The notes: a model not told the origin generated them from the sequence alone. Shown: positions 1 through 12,975, counted from the first letter of the stretch. The stretch is 64,000 bases of DNA from Cacajao melanocephalus (GCA_963573385.1 CAUYLG010071271.1:23418-87417); one strand, 5' to 3'. Made by a program: numbers and translations.

Positions 1-410
1 CAAATGTTCATCAATTGATGAATGGATAAAATGTGGTTTACTCATATAATTGAATGTTATTTAGCAATAAAAAGAAATGAAATATTGATAACTGCTATGA
101 CATAGATGAAACTAGAAAATATTATACTAAGGAAAGAAGTCAGTTACAAAAGACCAATATTACGTGATTACATTTATATGCAATGTCCAGAATAGGCAAA
201 TCTATAGAGACAGAAAATAGATTAGTGGTTGCCTAAGGCTGGCGGGTGTAGGAAAAGGGGAGCCTGCAAATGGGCATGGGTTTTCATCACGGGGAGTAAT
301 GAAAATGTTCTAAAATAGATAGCAGTGATGGTCATGCAACTTAAAACCTTTGAACTGTACACTAAACATAGGCAAATTGTATGGTATATGAATTATGTCC
401 CAATAATTAG
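1..410 (+). mobile_element. L1 3' end fragment
   Basis: Sequence typical of the end of L1 ORF2 and the 3' UTR (the 'rotating plasmid-like' plus-strand wording 'acagaaaatagattagtggtt' region near 209-229 is shared with 14,980-15,000), ending in a T/A-rich tract at about 413. Truncated by the window edge. Confidence 0.65.
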
Positions 411-2680
411 GGTTTTTTTTTTTTTTAACCTTTCTGATGACTTTCTGTAGAGGGTAATGTGAGAGCTTTGAAATAGTTGTGGAGGAACTGTAGCAGGCCC
501 AGGTTACAGGACTGCTGGGCATTGCTGGCGGCTTGCTGGAGGCTGTCGACCCTGAATTTGGACTAATGTCAATTCACGAAGGAATTCCCCCCACCCCCTT
601 AAACCAGGACTAAAGAAAGCAGGCAGTTACCATGTTCTAAGGTCAAGGTAGGAGACCAAGAGGGCAGGTGGTGAATGGCGGGCAGCCGAAGTGACAGGCA
701 ATAGAGCTCGGATAGGACAGGAACAAGAGTTGATTCAGAGTGAGGAGAAAAACTAGGGCTCAGGGGCCTGAGGTCTCTATGAACAGACATAGTGGAGGTT
801 CGGGAGACAGAATGCACAGGAGGTACATGAAATGTGGAACAGTTTCAAACGATCCCAAGATGCCAAGTAATGGGTGGATGAAAGGGAGATGATATCCTTC
901 AAGTTAAAGACAATAAGCCAAGGTTCTCTTGCTTTGCTATAGCCCTAAGTGGCTAGACCATTAACTTTCCCATTAATTATGACTATTCCAAACCTACAGA
1001 GATAGGCTCCTATAAGTCAGCCCTCAACCCCAAAGATGCATGGCTTCTCACCTCCCTGCTTACAGCTCTATATCACCATGGGGGAAACATCAGGCTTGTT
1101 GGCACCATCTTGAATTGTGCAGTTTTACCTGATATTAAGGGATACTGGCAGAGCCTTTCAACATGAAGTAGAGAGGTACCAAATCCCAGAAATGAGCTAG
1201 CCCAGAAACCCAGTGTGGCCAAGAGTCCCTGCCAGGCAGCCATCAGCTGTAGATATGCAGTCCACACTATGCTCAGAGCCCCCGTTCACATGAGGCAAGG
1301 TCAGAGCCAAAGGACTACTCACTCCTGAGAAGCCCCCTGACTCCCACGCAGTGACGCTGGCTCCCTCACCTGCAGTGCAGAGAAAGAGCCCTGAGCAGGG
1401 GGCCTGTGTTCTAGTTCTGAGTCTACCACGAACCTGCAGTGTGACCTTGGTTCAGAACCTGAGGCCTGTTTTGCCTGTTACATGAGGGGTTGGCTGTGGG
1501 ATCTCAAAAACTCCTTGCAGCCTTGACAGTGGGTTCAGGAAGGAGGCTGTCATCAGCTTAACATCACTCAGAACACACCAGCTGCACACGCCAAAGGAGC
1601 TGAAGTCTGAAGCCTCACTAAGAGTCATCACAGCAGAGTCATCCTTTTGGGGTTCACTACTTGCACCCCTCCTCCTCCTCCTGCTCCTTCCCAAGAGCCT
1701 GTGAAGTAGGCTCAAGTGATACACCCTCCCCCACACCACCATCTTTCTCTTCACGAGATTTTCTTTAGGCTAAAAAGTCAACCTGGCTTGAGGCCGTGTG
1801 TAGGAAAGGAGAGCAGCAGGGCCCCTGCCACGAAGGCCACACCCGAGACCCCTGGCTCTCCACAGAACTTCCCTTTTAGGGCACCATCATCACAAACCCC
1901 ATCAGAAAGCCGGAACTGACATCCGCGAGGAGGCAAAGCGAGACCCAGGTGCCCCCGGTTCCTCTGGCCTGGTCCCTTGGAAGGACAGGCAGACTTCCCA
2001 GGTGTTGGGGACACTCAGCAGCTATTCTGCAGCTGGGGACAGGATCCTGCCATCTTGCCTCATCTGTACACAAGGCAGCACCCCCTCCTTCAAGGGGCAG
2101 TTGTTTATGACCATCCTGTGGGCCAAGAAACATATCCTTGGGACCCCAACATGCATAAATGATAAATGAAGTCCTGGTCAGGAGCCTTAGGTAAGACCCA
2201 CCTCGAGACGGTAGAAGGCAGCCTGGAGTGGGGCATCTCCACCTCTGAGTGTTTGGGCAACGGGAAGGCATAGGGGCTGGAGGCTCTGCCACCATGATTC
2301 CCTGTGTGGTCCTAGGACTGTGGTGCAACCACATGTAGAGGACACCTCTTTTGGGAGAACGCCTGGCTGAGAATCCCAGGACAGGCTGGTGAACAGAGCC
2401 CAGGCCTCTGGGGCTGCTCATCAGCACCGCCCAGCTAGAGTCAGGGCAAAAAGACCACAGGAGAATCCAGGAGGACAAACCAAGGCCACAGCAGTCACAC
2501 ACAGTAAGAGCAGGCTTTGCCCAGTGGTCACGCCTTCCCCGAAATCCCATTCCACACATGCACCCCCGGGCGCATATGGGGTCCGTGGCCCGAGCCACCC
2601 TTGTCCTCCTCCCACCTCCCTTGCAGTCTCCTGTGGTTGGCCCTTTCCCAGGGCTGGCGCCCTCCTCCCCTCCAGCTCAC
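411..2680. other. TUB intron, no gene recognised
   Basis: This is the intron after TUB exon 2. It is mostly unique sequence with a short CCT/CTC run at 1671-1686. The long minus-strand frame at 1876-2598 has no recognisable domain and I treat it as chance. I see no exon matching the next TUB coding segment. Confidence 0.6.
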
Positions 2681-2728
2681 CGAGCGATCTCCCTTCCTTC
2701 CTTCCAGTACTTCCTCCTGGTTGTTCTC
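2681..2728 (-). CDS. TUB: TUB long isoform coding exon 2
   Basis: This 48-bp micro-exon encodes the basic stretch RTTRRKYWKEGREIA. It is bounded by a polypyrimidine/AG acceptor (bases 2729-2730 are the AG) and a GTGAGC donor, and the intron separating it from exon 1 is 611 bp. The next exon, expected to begin VLDDEG, was not found at 1-2680. Confidence 0.93.
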
Positions 2729-3494
2729 CTGAAGAGGAAAAGAAGGGGTGACTCTCCACACCCTTGCAGCCTCACCTCATCATCCCTGCCTGCTGCCTGA
2801 CCAGACCTGGTCACTCAGGCCTCCTTCAGGGCCCTGGTCTCAGCTGCCTCAGTAGGTGAGTTATGTGACGGATCAGGGTGGAGGGACTTCCACAGAGTGC
2901 TCACTCTGTGGGCCCCGGATGGCAGGCAGGCAGGCAGTCCAGACGAGGGCAGTGGCAACCCGAGCCATGGGAATGAAGCACTCGGGGGTGGGGGGCACAG
3001 GCAGAAGCTGGAAGGAGGAGCCCACCAGAAGAGGCAGAGGGCCAGAGTGTGGAGCTGCCAGAGCCCTGCAGCCCAGGGGAGAGGCCCTTACTCCCATGGC
3101 GGAGGAAACCCCTAAGGTCCTGGGCAGCTCCTGGAGTAATGAAGCCTCCCTGATCACCTGTCTGGAGCATGAGGGGTTTGGAGGGGTGACCTGTGTGGCC
3201 CCACGTGGTGATGAGGGAGCAGCACCAATGGGAAGGGGAGGACTTGGAACCGAAAAGGGGTGAGGTCAGTGAGGGTGGGAGGGTGGAGCTGAGGCAGGGG
3301 TGGGGCCCGCAGGCTAAAGGCAGGATGTTGAAAGCTTACCGGTCTCTTCGGTGGCCCCGTTTCAGGGGCCCAGGTTTCCTGTGCTGCTTTGAATGCTGAG
3401 ATCCCATGGGCCAGGGAGTGCCTCCTGGGAACAAAATCCCTGTCTCGGCAAAGAAAGAAACCCAGAGAGCAGGCAAAGGTGTCCTGGCCCCCAT
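2681..3494 (-). CDS. TUB: TUB long isoform, first two coding exons (tubby bipartite transcription/ciliary adaptor)
   Basis: Two minus-strand exons join to encode the start of the long tubby isoform. Exon 1 (3494 down to 3340) begins MGARTPLPALWVSFFAETG, and exon 2 (2728 down to 2681) encodes RTTRRKYWKEGREIA. Exon 1 has 51 codons plus two bases; exon 2 adds 48 bases and again ends two bases into a codon. The donors are GTAAGC and GTGAGC, and exon 2 follows a CTCTTCAG acceptor. The start ATG has A at -3 and G at +4; a second in-frame ATG is codon 30. I recall the human protein as identical apart from SF at residues 9-10, where this has AL. The segment is Lys/Arg-rich after residue 37. The phosphoinositide-binding tubby domain is encoded far downstream, outside the window. 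Known role: tubby binds PI(4,5)P2 and IFT-A and carries receptors into neuronal cilia; loss causes obesity and sensory degeneration in mice. Confidence 0.93.
3340..3494 (-). CDS. TUB: TUB long isoform coding exon 1
   Basis: The coding part of the exon runs from the ATG at 3494-3492 to base 3340, followed by the donor GTAAGC on the minus strand. It ends with two bases (CG) of an Arg codon completed by the next exon. The 5' untranslated part and transcription start lie at higher coordinates and are not defined by the sequence. Confidence 0.93.
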
Positions 3495-5236
3495 CGTGGC
3501 GAGAGGATGGAGTGGGTTTGGGGGATGGTCCCCCTTCGGGCTGTACAGTAAGACCTGTTGAAATTTCCTGTATTTGCCTCAGGACTGAAACCAGCACAAG
3601 CCCACTTGGGTATCTCCCTTCATCACCGTGGCAACAGTCAGACTAACAATCACCATTTCCAATTCATCAGGACATGGACTCTTCTGCTGGTCACAGTTTC
3701 CCTCCCAAACCTTCAGGACCAGACTGAATCCTCAAGGTCTCAATCGCCATGCCACGCAGGGACACCCAATTGCTGGTTTCCATGGCAACTCAGAGGCCAA
3801 GTCTCCCTGCCTCTGTGGGTTACTATAGCAACCCAGGCAGAGCCAAGTGCACTGAGGACAAAGGCCCCATCTGGAGGAACCACAGAGGACACATTCACCG
3901 CTGCTCTCTCTGTGGCCAGCGCTGTGCTAGGGCTCAGGCTGTGTGCTGGGAGGTGCACACATCGTGCCTTCTAGGGACTGATGGAAGCTCTAGGATTTGC
4001 TTGTCTGTGTCCTCAGCCTCTCATCCCCTTGCTTCCCCTGAAGTTCACCTGGTTGATCCCATCCACTCACAAGGCTTTGCGTCCCACAACTCTTACCTTG
4101 AGAATATCCAAGCTGGCATCGTGGACCCAGCCCTCTTGTAAACTCTGCCTACCTGCTCTCTGGACACCCTGTGTGTCCCACAGCACTGCACATTGGGTTA
4201 TGCAGTTTTAGACTTCCTGTCAGTCTGACCGTTCACTCTATACATTCTGTCTCTGTGAGTGACATCACTCAGCCCCTTGAGGCACCATTGTAGCTTTCCG
4301 CTTTTCCCTGTCCACCTTCCTCCGCCAATCTGGACAATCATGAAGCACTTCTGTTGCCATCCTCTTAGCATCTCTCAATTCTATGCACTCGCCTTCCCTA
4401 GGTCACTTCTGAGCTGAGACCTCCGTCTGTTGCCCAGATCTTGGCATCATAATGGGTGTCTACATCTAACTTGCTCCTCTCAAATCCATCCTGCAACTGG
4501 CACCAGAGTGAGCTTCCTAAGATCATGTCCTCCCAGCCCACTCAGACCCTTCGAAATCCCCCCACTGCCTCAGGACAGAATCTAAGCTGCTTTAGTCTGC
4601 CCGATGATCCTGCCAAGTGTCTAGCCTTATCTACTACCAGGCCCTGGCTTTAACTCTGATGACAACATGGCCTCCTGTCTCTCCCTTCCCTCCCTCCAGC
4701 CCCACTACTTCCCCTCCAAGACTCAGGCCGGCACTTTCTCAAGCATAGCATCCTCCCTGATGGTCTCCTTCCTGCCAAAGCTCTCAGGTTGGTCATAGGG
4801 TTAAACTAAGGAAAGTGGACCAGGAAAAAAGGTGAACTTATCAGCTGTAGATGAAGCCAGGTTCCTCCAGGAAGGTCCATTCTTACCTTAAGGTTGGACC
4901 ATGGGGCCCATGCTGAGGCTTGTGCCATGACACCCTGGAGGACAGCTGGGGAAAGATGGTCAAACAGAACCTCAGGGCTGGATAAACTGCATCTCTCAAG
5001 GGTCATAGCTCCCCAGGGCAGGCAGCCCTTTTGAAGCTAAGCTGCTGGATGGTGACTATGAAACCTCTTCATATACATGCTGAGCATCAGGGTGCTTGCT
5101 CTTCCCAGAGCAGTCCCACTATCTCTGCAGTTGGCCATTGCCGCTTCACTGAAAGCTCAAACACACTTCCCTTCAGTCCTAGTTCTGTCCTTCAGGGCCC
5201 CACAGAACATGACTCTTCAGTCTGTCACAGTGCTTT
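3495..5236. other. TUB exon 1 promoter and upstream flank
   Basis: This stretch holds the X-box cluster near the exon and then unique sequence. About 4440-4760 resembles an old L2 fragment (the 'cagagtgagcttcctaa... tgccccagcc' type of L2 text). No other gene is seen. Confidence 0.45.
3622..3832. promoter_or_regulatory. Cluster of three RFX X-box motifs upstream of TUB exon 1
   Basis: Three X-box-like 14-mers lie 128-338 bp upstream of the long-isoform ATG: ATCACCGTGGCAAC (3622-3635), GTTTCCATGGCAAC (3776-3789, an exact consensus match) and GTTACTATAGCAAC (3819-3832, one deviation). The last two are 43 bp apart, start to start. This fits regulation of a cilia-linked gene by RFX factors, though no binding data are available. 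Confidence 0.6.
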
Positions 5237-5244
5237 GCATTAGT

Positions 5245-5541
5245 GCATTTATTTATTTTTTTGAGACACAGTCTTGCTCTGTCACCAGGCTGGAGTGCAG
5301 TGGCATGATCTCAGCTCACTGCATACTCGCCTCCCGGGTTCAACAGATTCCCCCGCCTCAGCCTCCCAAGTAGCTGTGACTACAGGCACACGCCACCACA
5401 CCCAGCTAATTATTTTGTATTTTAGTAGAGACAGGGTTTCACCCTGTTGGCCAGGATGGTCTCAATCTCCTGATCTCGTGATCCGCCCGCCTCGGTCTCG
5501 CAAAGTGCTGGGATTACAGGTGTGAGCCACCGCGCCCAGCC
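5245..5541 (-). mobile_element. Alu element
   Basis: Full-length minus-strand Alu: T-run, both arms, ending in the complement of the GGCTGGGCGCGGTGG head. It is flanked by the target-site duplication GCATTAGT (5237-5244 and 5542-5549) and has landed in an MIR-like sequence. Confidence 0.95.
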
Positions 5542-5549
5542 GCATTAGT

Positions 5550-5690
5550 ACCTTTAATGGTGAGCACAACCTTCTAAGAAGGATGCTATTGTTGATATTT
5601 CACAAAAGGGAAACCTAGGGCTCAGAGAGGGGAATTCGCTGGCCCAGTAAGTGGTGCATAGGAGGAAAAGGAATCACATATTCCTATCTG
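5550..5690 (-). repeat. MIR-like fragment interrupted by the Alu
   Basis: The text after the Alu (old tandem 'aaggatgctattgttgatatttcacaaaagg ... gggctcagagagggg' region) resembles the core of an MIR element, with the other part left of the Alu at about 5195-5236. Confidence 0.45.
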
Positions 5691-6545
5691 TGAGAAAGTA
5701 GAATGACTTACTCCTGCTAGGCTGGGTGACCAGCTGGCTCTGTGCTGCAGTGGGGGCTTAGAAGGGAGATCACAGAGTAGAACAGGTAGGGTAGAGGTGC
5801 TTCCGATGCATGTCGCCTGAGACTCTCAGGCCCCCCATGTGACAGGCATCTGGACGCTGAGTGGCCAGCTGGCCTAGGCCTGGACCTTGATGTAACAGTG
5901 TCTCAAGTCCCAGCTATAATTTGGCATCTTAGGCACCCCTTCGACATAGCTCTGTCTGAAATGTCTGTTTACCTTTTAGACTAGTGGAGCACAGCAAGGG
6001 GAGGACAGGCATGGAGACAGTGTTCTCTGGTGACAGGTGTGCCCCCCACTGACGACCCTGCTCAGAACAGAAGCCCTTCAGCGAATGAGACCTACCCTCT
6101 GCAGAAGGCTGGATAGCAAGCATGCGTATCTACTTCAGCGTCTCACCTCCCTGTCACAAACAGATCACCACAGTTTTCCTCCAGCCTCACGCTGTCCTCT
6201 CCCTGGAGGAATGTAGGTACATGGAATGTCCTCCACCTCCACACATGTCCAGCGACGTTTTAGATCAGCGTGTCAGGGACACTGTCAGGCATGCCTGCAC
6301 TCATCCAGCTCTGGCTGGACGTGATTCTAGGAGCAGAGCAAGACCAGCATATTCCGTCCTCCAATACCACAGCAGTTACCCTGGCAACCTGCAGGCCCTC
6401 TCTGAGGTGTCTGACGGCTGAGGCAGGTCTAGTGGGATGGAATGGAGGAAGCAAAGCGCCCTGGAAGAAAGCCCAGGGAGGGGCCTTTTGGGTCCCCTGC
6501 TGCCCCAGGCACCTGCTAAGAGAGAAGCTGAGCCACCCTGCCTGA

Positions 6546-6617
6546 GGTTCAGAGAGAGGAGCAGCCTTTCCTCCTCTGGCCTGGCTCTGGCTGCAAGGCT
6601 GCTCCTCTCTCTGAACC
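6546..6617. repeat. Palindromic element, 23-bp perfect inverted repeat
   Basis: A 23-bp arm (6546-6568, GGTTCAGAGAGAGGAGCAGC then CTT) is perfectly complementary to 6595-6617, with a 26-bp spacer. The spacer and right arm recur, with the spacer inverted, at 8111-8165. Confidence 0.85.
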
Positions 6618-8110
6618 GGGTCCAGCGCCAGGGTGAGCTCAATGAAGCGCTCGCCTGGGGCGCAGAATTTACAGATTTGCCAAAAAATTCAGCAGCCAAG
6701 AGATTTAATACTTACATCAAATCAAAGCAAAACTGTCCATGATAAACAAGACTGGAGTTAGGGTAAGGCAAGTGAGGCTGAGTCCTGCAAGTCCAGTGTT
6801 GTATCCTGTCTTTATTAAAATTTTGATTTTGTTGTGTGTGTTTTGCATTCATTTTGATGTTTAAAAAATACTGCATTGAAATATCATTTATCTTGATTAC
6901 TGAGCTTGTTCAAGGTCCCTTGAATGTTGTACTTGAGGTCAGTGCTTCTGCAGCCTCGCCCTAGTCTCAGCCCTGGAGGGGAGGACAGACTGAGTTGGGA
7001 GCAGGAAGGAGCACAGTGCCACTAAAAATGCATCATGCGACCAGGAGCCGGGAGACATGGGTTCCCGTGTGTCCGCTCCAGGGATTTTTCTCTGTTCTGA
7101 TAGTATCAGATTCAGATTTCACAAGACTCTGCAACATGAAGATTGCTGCTGGGGAGCACAGGTGCCAGGCATGCACACGGACCCCCTCCATACGAGTGAC
7201 AGTGAGTCATAAGGTGGCACCCACCTCCTGCCCTCCGTCAGGTTGTCTGCTGAGGGGAGGAGATGGGAGAAAAAGGGGAGAGGGGAATAGAGAAGGTGGG
7301 CAGGGAAGAGGCTGGCAGTTTTGCACAACTGGGAGCAGGAATGGCAGATGAGCTGTAATTGCCTGAAGCTGAGAGAGGCTGTTGATAAATGTTACTAATA
7401 ATCAACCTTCAGATCTGACACCCAGCTCAGGCTGGGATTACTATTTTGAATGGAAATTGAACCCAAACCATTAATTACCCTGGTGAGAGATGCCAGTCTT
7501 ACTCTGGAGCCTGTTTCAGGCAGGGAAGTGGCACCTGCATGTCAGCACCAGCCCATCAGGGAGATGATCCAGCAAAGGACTCCCTCCTGTGGTCACACCA
7601 ACAGCGCAAACTGGCCTGGACTCTGCCAACACCACGGGCCACAGTCAACAGGAATGCTCACCCTCTTCCTAGAACTCGCAGTGGGTGAGGGACCCCCACC
7701 CATCATCGTCAGTCTTCAAGCAGAGTCCAGACCTCAGACCTCACTCCCACTGTCCTCCCCCCTTGGGCTTCATGGAAGTCCCTTGTTGACATCCTCCCAT
7801 GCTGTCAGAAGCAGGTGCTTAGCGGGAAGGATGGCTGTCCCCTAAACACAGGTGCAGCCCTCCAATAGCCACACACTGCTGTTAGACTGGGAGGCTCTTA
7901 GAATGGCCTGAGCTGGGGCCAGGTGAGAGGGTTGAGGCCACAGTAGGCCCCAGAGCTCATCCCAGCCCTTGCCTCTGGTCCCTGATTGCTTCCAGACAAG
8001 GGCCAGGTATGCCCCAAACTCTACCTAGAAACAAACGCCATTCTCCGGCCCTCCCTGTATCCCTGCAGTGCCTCTCATCCTGTCTAGAGAACTCCTAGAG
8101 TACTGGCACC

Positions 8111-8165
8111 AGCCAGAGCCAGGCCAGAGGAGGAAAGGCTGCAAGGCTGCTCCTCTCTCTGAACC
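8111..8165. repeat. Partial inverted copy of the 6.55-kb palindrome
   Basis: Bases 8111-8134 are the exact reverse complement of the spacer at 6569-6592. They are followed by the 8-bp tandem AAGGCTGC (8135-8142) and a perfect copy of the 23-bp right arm (8143-8165). The left arm is missing. Confidence 0.85.
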
Positions 8166-11100
8166 GACCCCTCTCCCCAGGATACGTTCTGAGCTTGGGT
8201 CTTTATCCCTGGCTTCTCCTTCAGCACCTTGATGCTAAAAAAGCATTCACCAGACAAACTACGGCAGGATGAACAGCGACAGCAACACTCGCTAGTGTTT
8301 ACACATCATGCCCCACCAAACGCCTCTGCCATTTCTGCCGTGCCCGGCCCTGGGCTGGGGCAGGTGGCCCCAAGGAGAATAAGGAGAATAAGGCACTCAG
8401 GAGTGCCTGTCGGGGAGGAGTATAAGCAGGCAGGTAATTACACTGCAGGCAGTTTCTGAGGGCCCCTGAACTACAGAGTCTGAAGAAGTCCATGAGCTGC
8501 CTCAGGGGCAGGTAGAGCTAATCAGGCCTGGTGGGATTCAGAGTGTGTGTGACCACCGCCTTTAGGCTGAAACTGGACCTGTGAAAGGCCAGCAAGTATC
8601 ACAAAGTCCTGGAGTGCTCAAATGGGAGCAGACACCTCGAGAGTGCCATCTTGTGGCAGTACAGCAGGAATGCAGCTCTGTCTTCAGGCACTGGAGTTTT
8701 CCTCTGCTCCAGTCCAGGCCCTGAAATGGACCCCTGAACTCAGGTGTGCAAAAGGGAACCAAGGAAATGGCTTTTGTTTTGTTTGCAAAGGCTTGGGGCT
8801 TTGAGGAAATGGGGCACGATGGGACCCAGGGTGTGGAAGCGACAGGGAAGCGGGCAGGGAAGGGCGGTGCCTCTGGAGCCCCCTGTTTCCCAGGTTCCCC
8901 TCCGGAGCATACTGGCACCCTCTAATTATCGGCTCACTCGGCAGTGTCTCCCCACTACTCTACCGGGACCTCAGCTCTGTCACCAGCCCACAGAGGGAGT
9001 GACAGGAAGCCCGTGCTCAGAACCGGCCTGCTTAGCCTCTCGGTTGACAAAACAGATTTGGGGGCCCAGAGCAGCTGTGCTCGTCAGCAGTGAACTCACC
9101 TTGCTCCTGTGGCCTAGGGAGGGGCTCGCTGACAGCTGGAGTCAGTCAAAGGTCCTCCCTCAGCCCTCTTGTTGCCCCTGTCATTTCCTCTTTTGCCAGA
9201 GAGAGGAGTAGTGACCAGATGTGAGGCAAACGGTCCCCAAAGAAGTGTTCCTAGGTGTGTAGGGCCTGGTGTGAGCCAGATGTCTGGGAGATGCACAGGG
9301 AGGGAGGAAAGGTGCCCAGGTGTGGAGGGAGAGGAAGGGAACAGACACATATAGGTTAAAGGGAAGTATGCCCTGGGGACTATCTGAAGTGACTTTTCCT
9401 TGAAGGGCCAGCTCTGAGGTTGTAGCGTGAAAGCAGCCATAGACAACATTTAAACCAATAGATGTGTCTGTTTTCCAATCAACAGTTTTTTAAAACAGGC
9501 CGCTGGCCCATTCGCCATGGTTCACCAATCCAATCCACACTTACTGCCCATGGGAGGGTCCGTCCATGCTGACCACGGAGGCCACAGTGCAGTAATAACC
9601 TCATCCCAACCACTGCCAACAAGTACCAGGCGCTCACCAGACTACCAGCCTACTTCACTGCTGCCTCGTAGGGCAATCCTTGCTGATGGTTGGGGGTGGG
9701 GCGGCACTTGTGGTGTCACAAGGCTACAAGGCTCAGGACTGGAGTAGGAAAGTCCAGGGTGGAGAGAAGCTTGGCCATTGTGGACCCCTAATCTCACTTG
9801 TGTGCTCCTGGCTTTTCCCCAGGCACACAGGGGCGGGACACTCACCTGCTGTGGGAGGCTCGGCACCGTTGCGGCTGCTCCCTTTCCTTAGCCCAGGGGG
9901 TCTCTCTCTGTCCAGCTGCTGTCCCTCCAGCCCCTTCCCGAGCAGGAAACCCCCAGAGCTAGGTGGGGGGATGGGACTGAACCGGCCCAAGGACACGCTG
10001 CCAGACAGATGACACCCCGAGGAAGGCCAGGTGTCCCAAGGAGGGAGGGAGAGTAACCTGGCACCAGGACCCAGGGCCCGAGCAGAGGCCAGACTGGAAC
10101 CAACCCCCGCCCCGTGAGGCTGGGCCCTGTGGCCCCCACGCTGTCCCGGGACACACCACGGGCCTGCGCCAGCCTCCCCACCCCCGAGCTCCTGTCCCCT
10201 TGCAGGTGCATCAACCACCACCAGCGGATCGCGCGTCGCCGGCTCGGGCTGGTCCCTAGGCTCTCCAGTTACACTAAAAGTGAGACCGAGGAAGATGGTA
10301 TCGAGGCTGCGCGTGCTCATCCAACATTGATGCGGCCCTGGATTGCCCCACAGCCCCTCCAAGCAGACCTAGCTTCCTGCTCTCAACTCCCTTGGGTTGG
10401 GCCTGGCAGGGAGGGAAGGGACCTCCAACCCACCACAGCTCACTGCCAAGGTCACACGGGGTCTGTTTGGCTCAGCAACCTAAATGGAGCTCTAGGTACA
10501 GGAGCTACTGCTTAAACCTTGAGGGCTTTTAGAGCCCACTGGCCTCCCAGAAACTGCCCAGGCAAGGTGCCTGTGGAAGCAGACCTGTGGCCCCCATTAC
10601 GTATAATCTTGGGCCCAGGGAAGGGCCCAATCCCATCTCTTGGCCCCACCAAATGCAGGACAAAAGAGAGGATCCCCCCAAGTCCCCACCCAATTCACAT
10701 AGTCAATTCCACTGCACAGACCTGCTTTCATCGACGCACACACAACTGCGACACATCTACATGGCTACCCTTGATGGCATGCACACTCCTGTGTACACAC
10801 CCCACCCAGATACACTCTTACTGATGCAACACTCAGAGGCACGCACAGAAGCCCAACCCATCGTGGCCTCTGTTCCCTAAACACTTGATGATGGAGAGGA
10901 CGGAATACCACCCAGAATGTCAGACTGTGAAGAGAGGGGCCGGTGCCAGGAGACAGTGCCCTTTCGGGACACTGTGGTATTCCTGGTATGGTGTTTAGTT
11001 GGTCTGCAGTGCCTGAGGAGGCTTGGAGGCAGAGCCAGGCTGGGATGGAATCTTTATAGAGGAACGCGACCTTACAGAGGTAAACCTAGGCTGCCGTCAT

Positions 11101-12533
11101 CCTGCTGCCAACCCTCCCTGACTCCAAAGCCTCCCAGATCCGGGGACCTCTTCCCCCTGACCTCTGCTCTGTGCTCCTCGTTCTGACACTAGGGTCCCGT
11201 CTGCTGGCACAGTTCTCTAACATTGTTCACCTGCAGAAATCTCCCTTTCCCCAAGGATGGACAGGCTGTTCCCTAAAGGCTACTGACTTCTGCACCCCAC
11301 TCCCCAACACACATACATATCTAGGGTTGTCTTTGTTCATATTCAGATCTGAAGACCAGGACACCTGCCCAAGGCTACAGAGGAACACACACCTGAGCCC
11401 GGAGATCCAACTGCTGCACCTTCAGGACAACCTACACAGCTTCGGATAGAGAGCAAAGGTGTGTGTCTCCCCCAAGCACATGCTGGGCCAGAATCTCTCA
11501 ACTGAGAATCAGGCTCAGGATTTTCCAGAATGAAGGCATTAAGCATCAACAGATACCCATGAGTCCCTACTTGGCAACTGCTCTCCAGACTGTGGGCACA
11601 GCTAGAGCTTCCTTCCATCTTTGGTCACAGATACAATGTCCCTGCCCAGGGTCTTCTTGCTTTTGTTGGAATTCATCCAGTGACCTTATCTGGAAAACCA
11701 CAGTGCCTGATGACGTCAAACTTCAGTGCGGGCAAGTCCCAAGGGATCTGAGAAGTCCATGCCTCACCTTCACACCTGACTTCCCCCTCCACTGCCAATC
11801 ACCCTGAGACCCAGTTATACCAGCTGCCTGGGAAACAGATCACCCCTCACTCACTGCCCTCTAACGACATTCCACACTGACCCTCTGGACTACTGCCTAC
11901 ATTTGCCCCATCCAGTCTAGCCGTCTTGGTCCTGTCCTGCTATAAATCCATCAAAAGAGAAGTAGCTGCACTCAAAAAGTTCTGGAACAAAGCAGAGCCT
12001 CCAGTCCCCGGCCTCTGGTAGCCACCCGGCTCCTCTGGCCAGCAACCCCTAAGCTGGCACTGCCATGGCCAGGACCTCCAATTCCAGCTGTCCTGTTCTC
12101 ATCCCTCCACCCTGGCCTTTCCAATCACATAACACATTCCAAGGCCATAGGTCATATACTCACAGAATGTCAGAACTAGAGAGTGTTCAGTCAACCAGTC
12201 CAGTCTCTTTAGCGTCAGGGAACACAGGCCCAGGGAACCAAATGACTTGCCCAAAGGTGGATAAGAACTAAGGAGGAAACCAGAAGCGAATCCTGAACTC
12301 CTGACTCTCTTTACAGTGCTCTTTCTAAGGCATCTTCCTGTTTCATAAAACCACTTGTATAGCCGGTGACAGCATCACCTCCTTATCTCACAATAAGCTA
12401 CTTGTGAGCCTTAATGCCACAGTGCTCAGCCTGGCTGCTCCAGGCCTGGTCTGCTCTGCCACTCCCTGTCTCTGCCAGATTCTCTGCTGATTCTCAGCAC
12501 TAGGGACTGGAGTTAGCTGGGCTCATGTCCCTA

Positions 12534-12975
<442 letters not shown>

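Noticed and set aside
1876..2598. 240-codon minus-strand frame downstream of TUB exon 2
   Set aside because: No recognisable domain or splice logic, and it lies within the TUB intron.
1..3339. Search for the tubby short-isoform first exon (MTSKPHSDW...) or the VLDDEG exon
   Set aside because: No matching sequence on the minus strand; presumably beyond the left edge.
9733..10362. 209-codon minus-strand frame in GC-rich intron DNA
   Set aside because: Low-complexity Gly/Pro-rich text, several equally long overlapping frames, and no known family.
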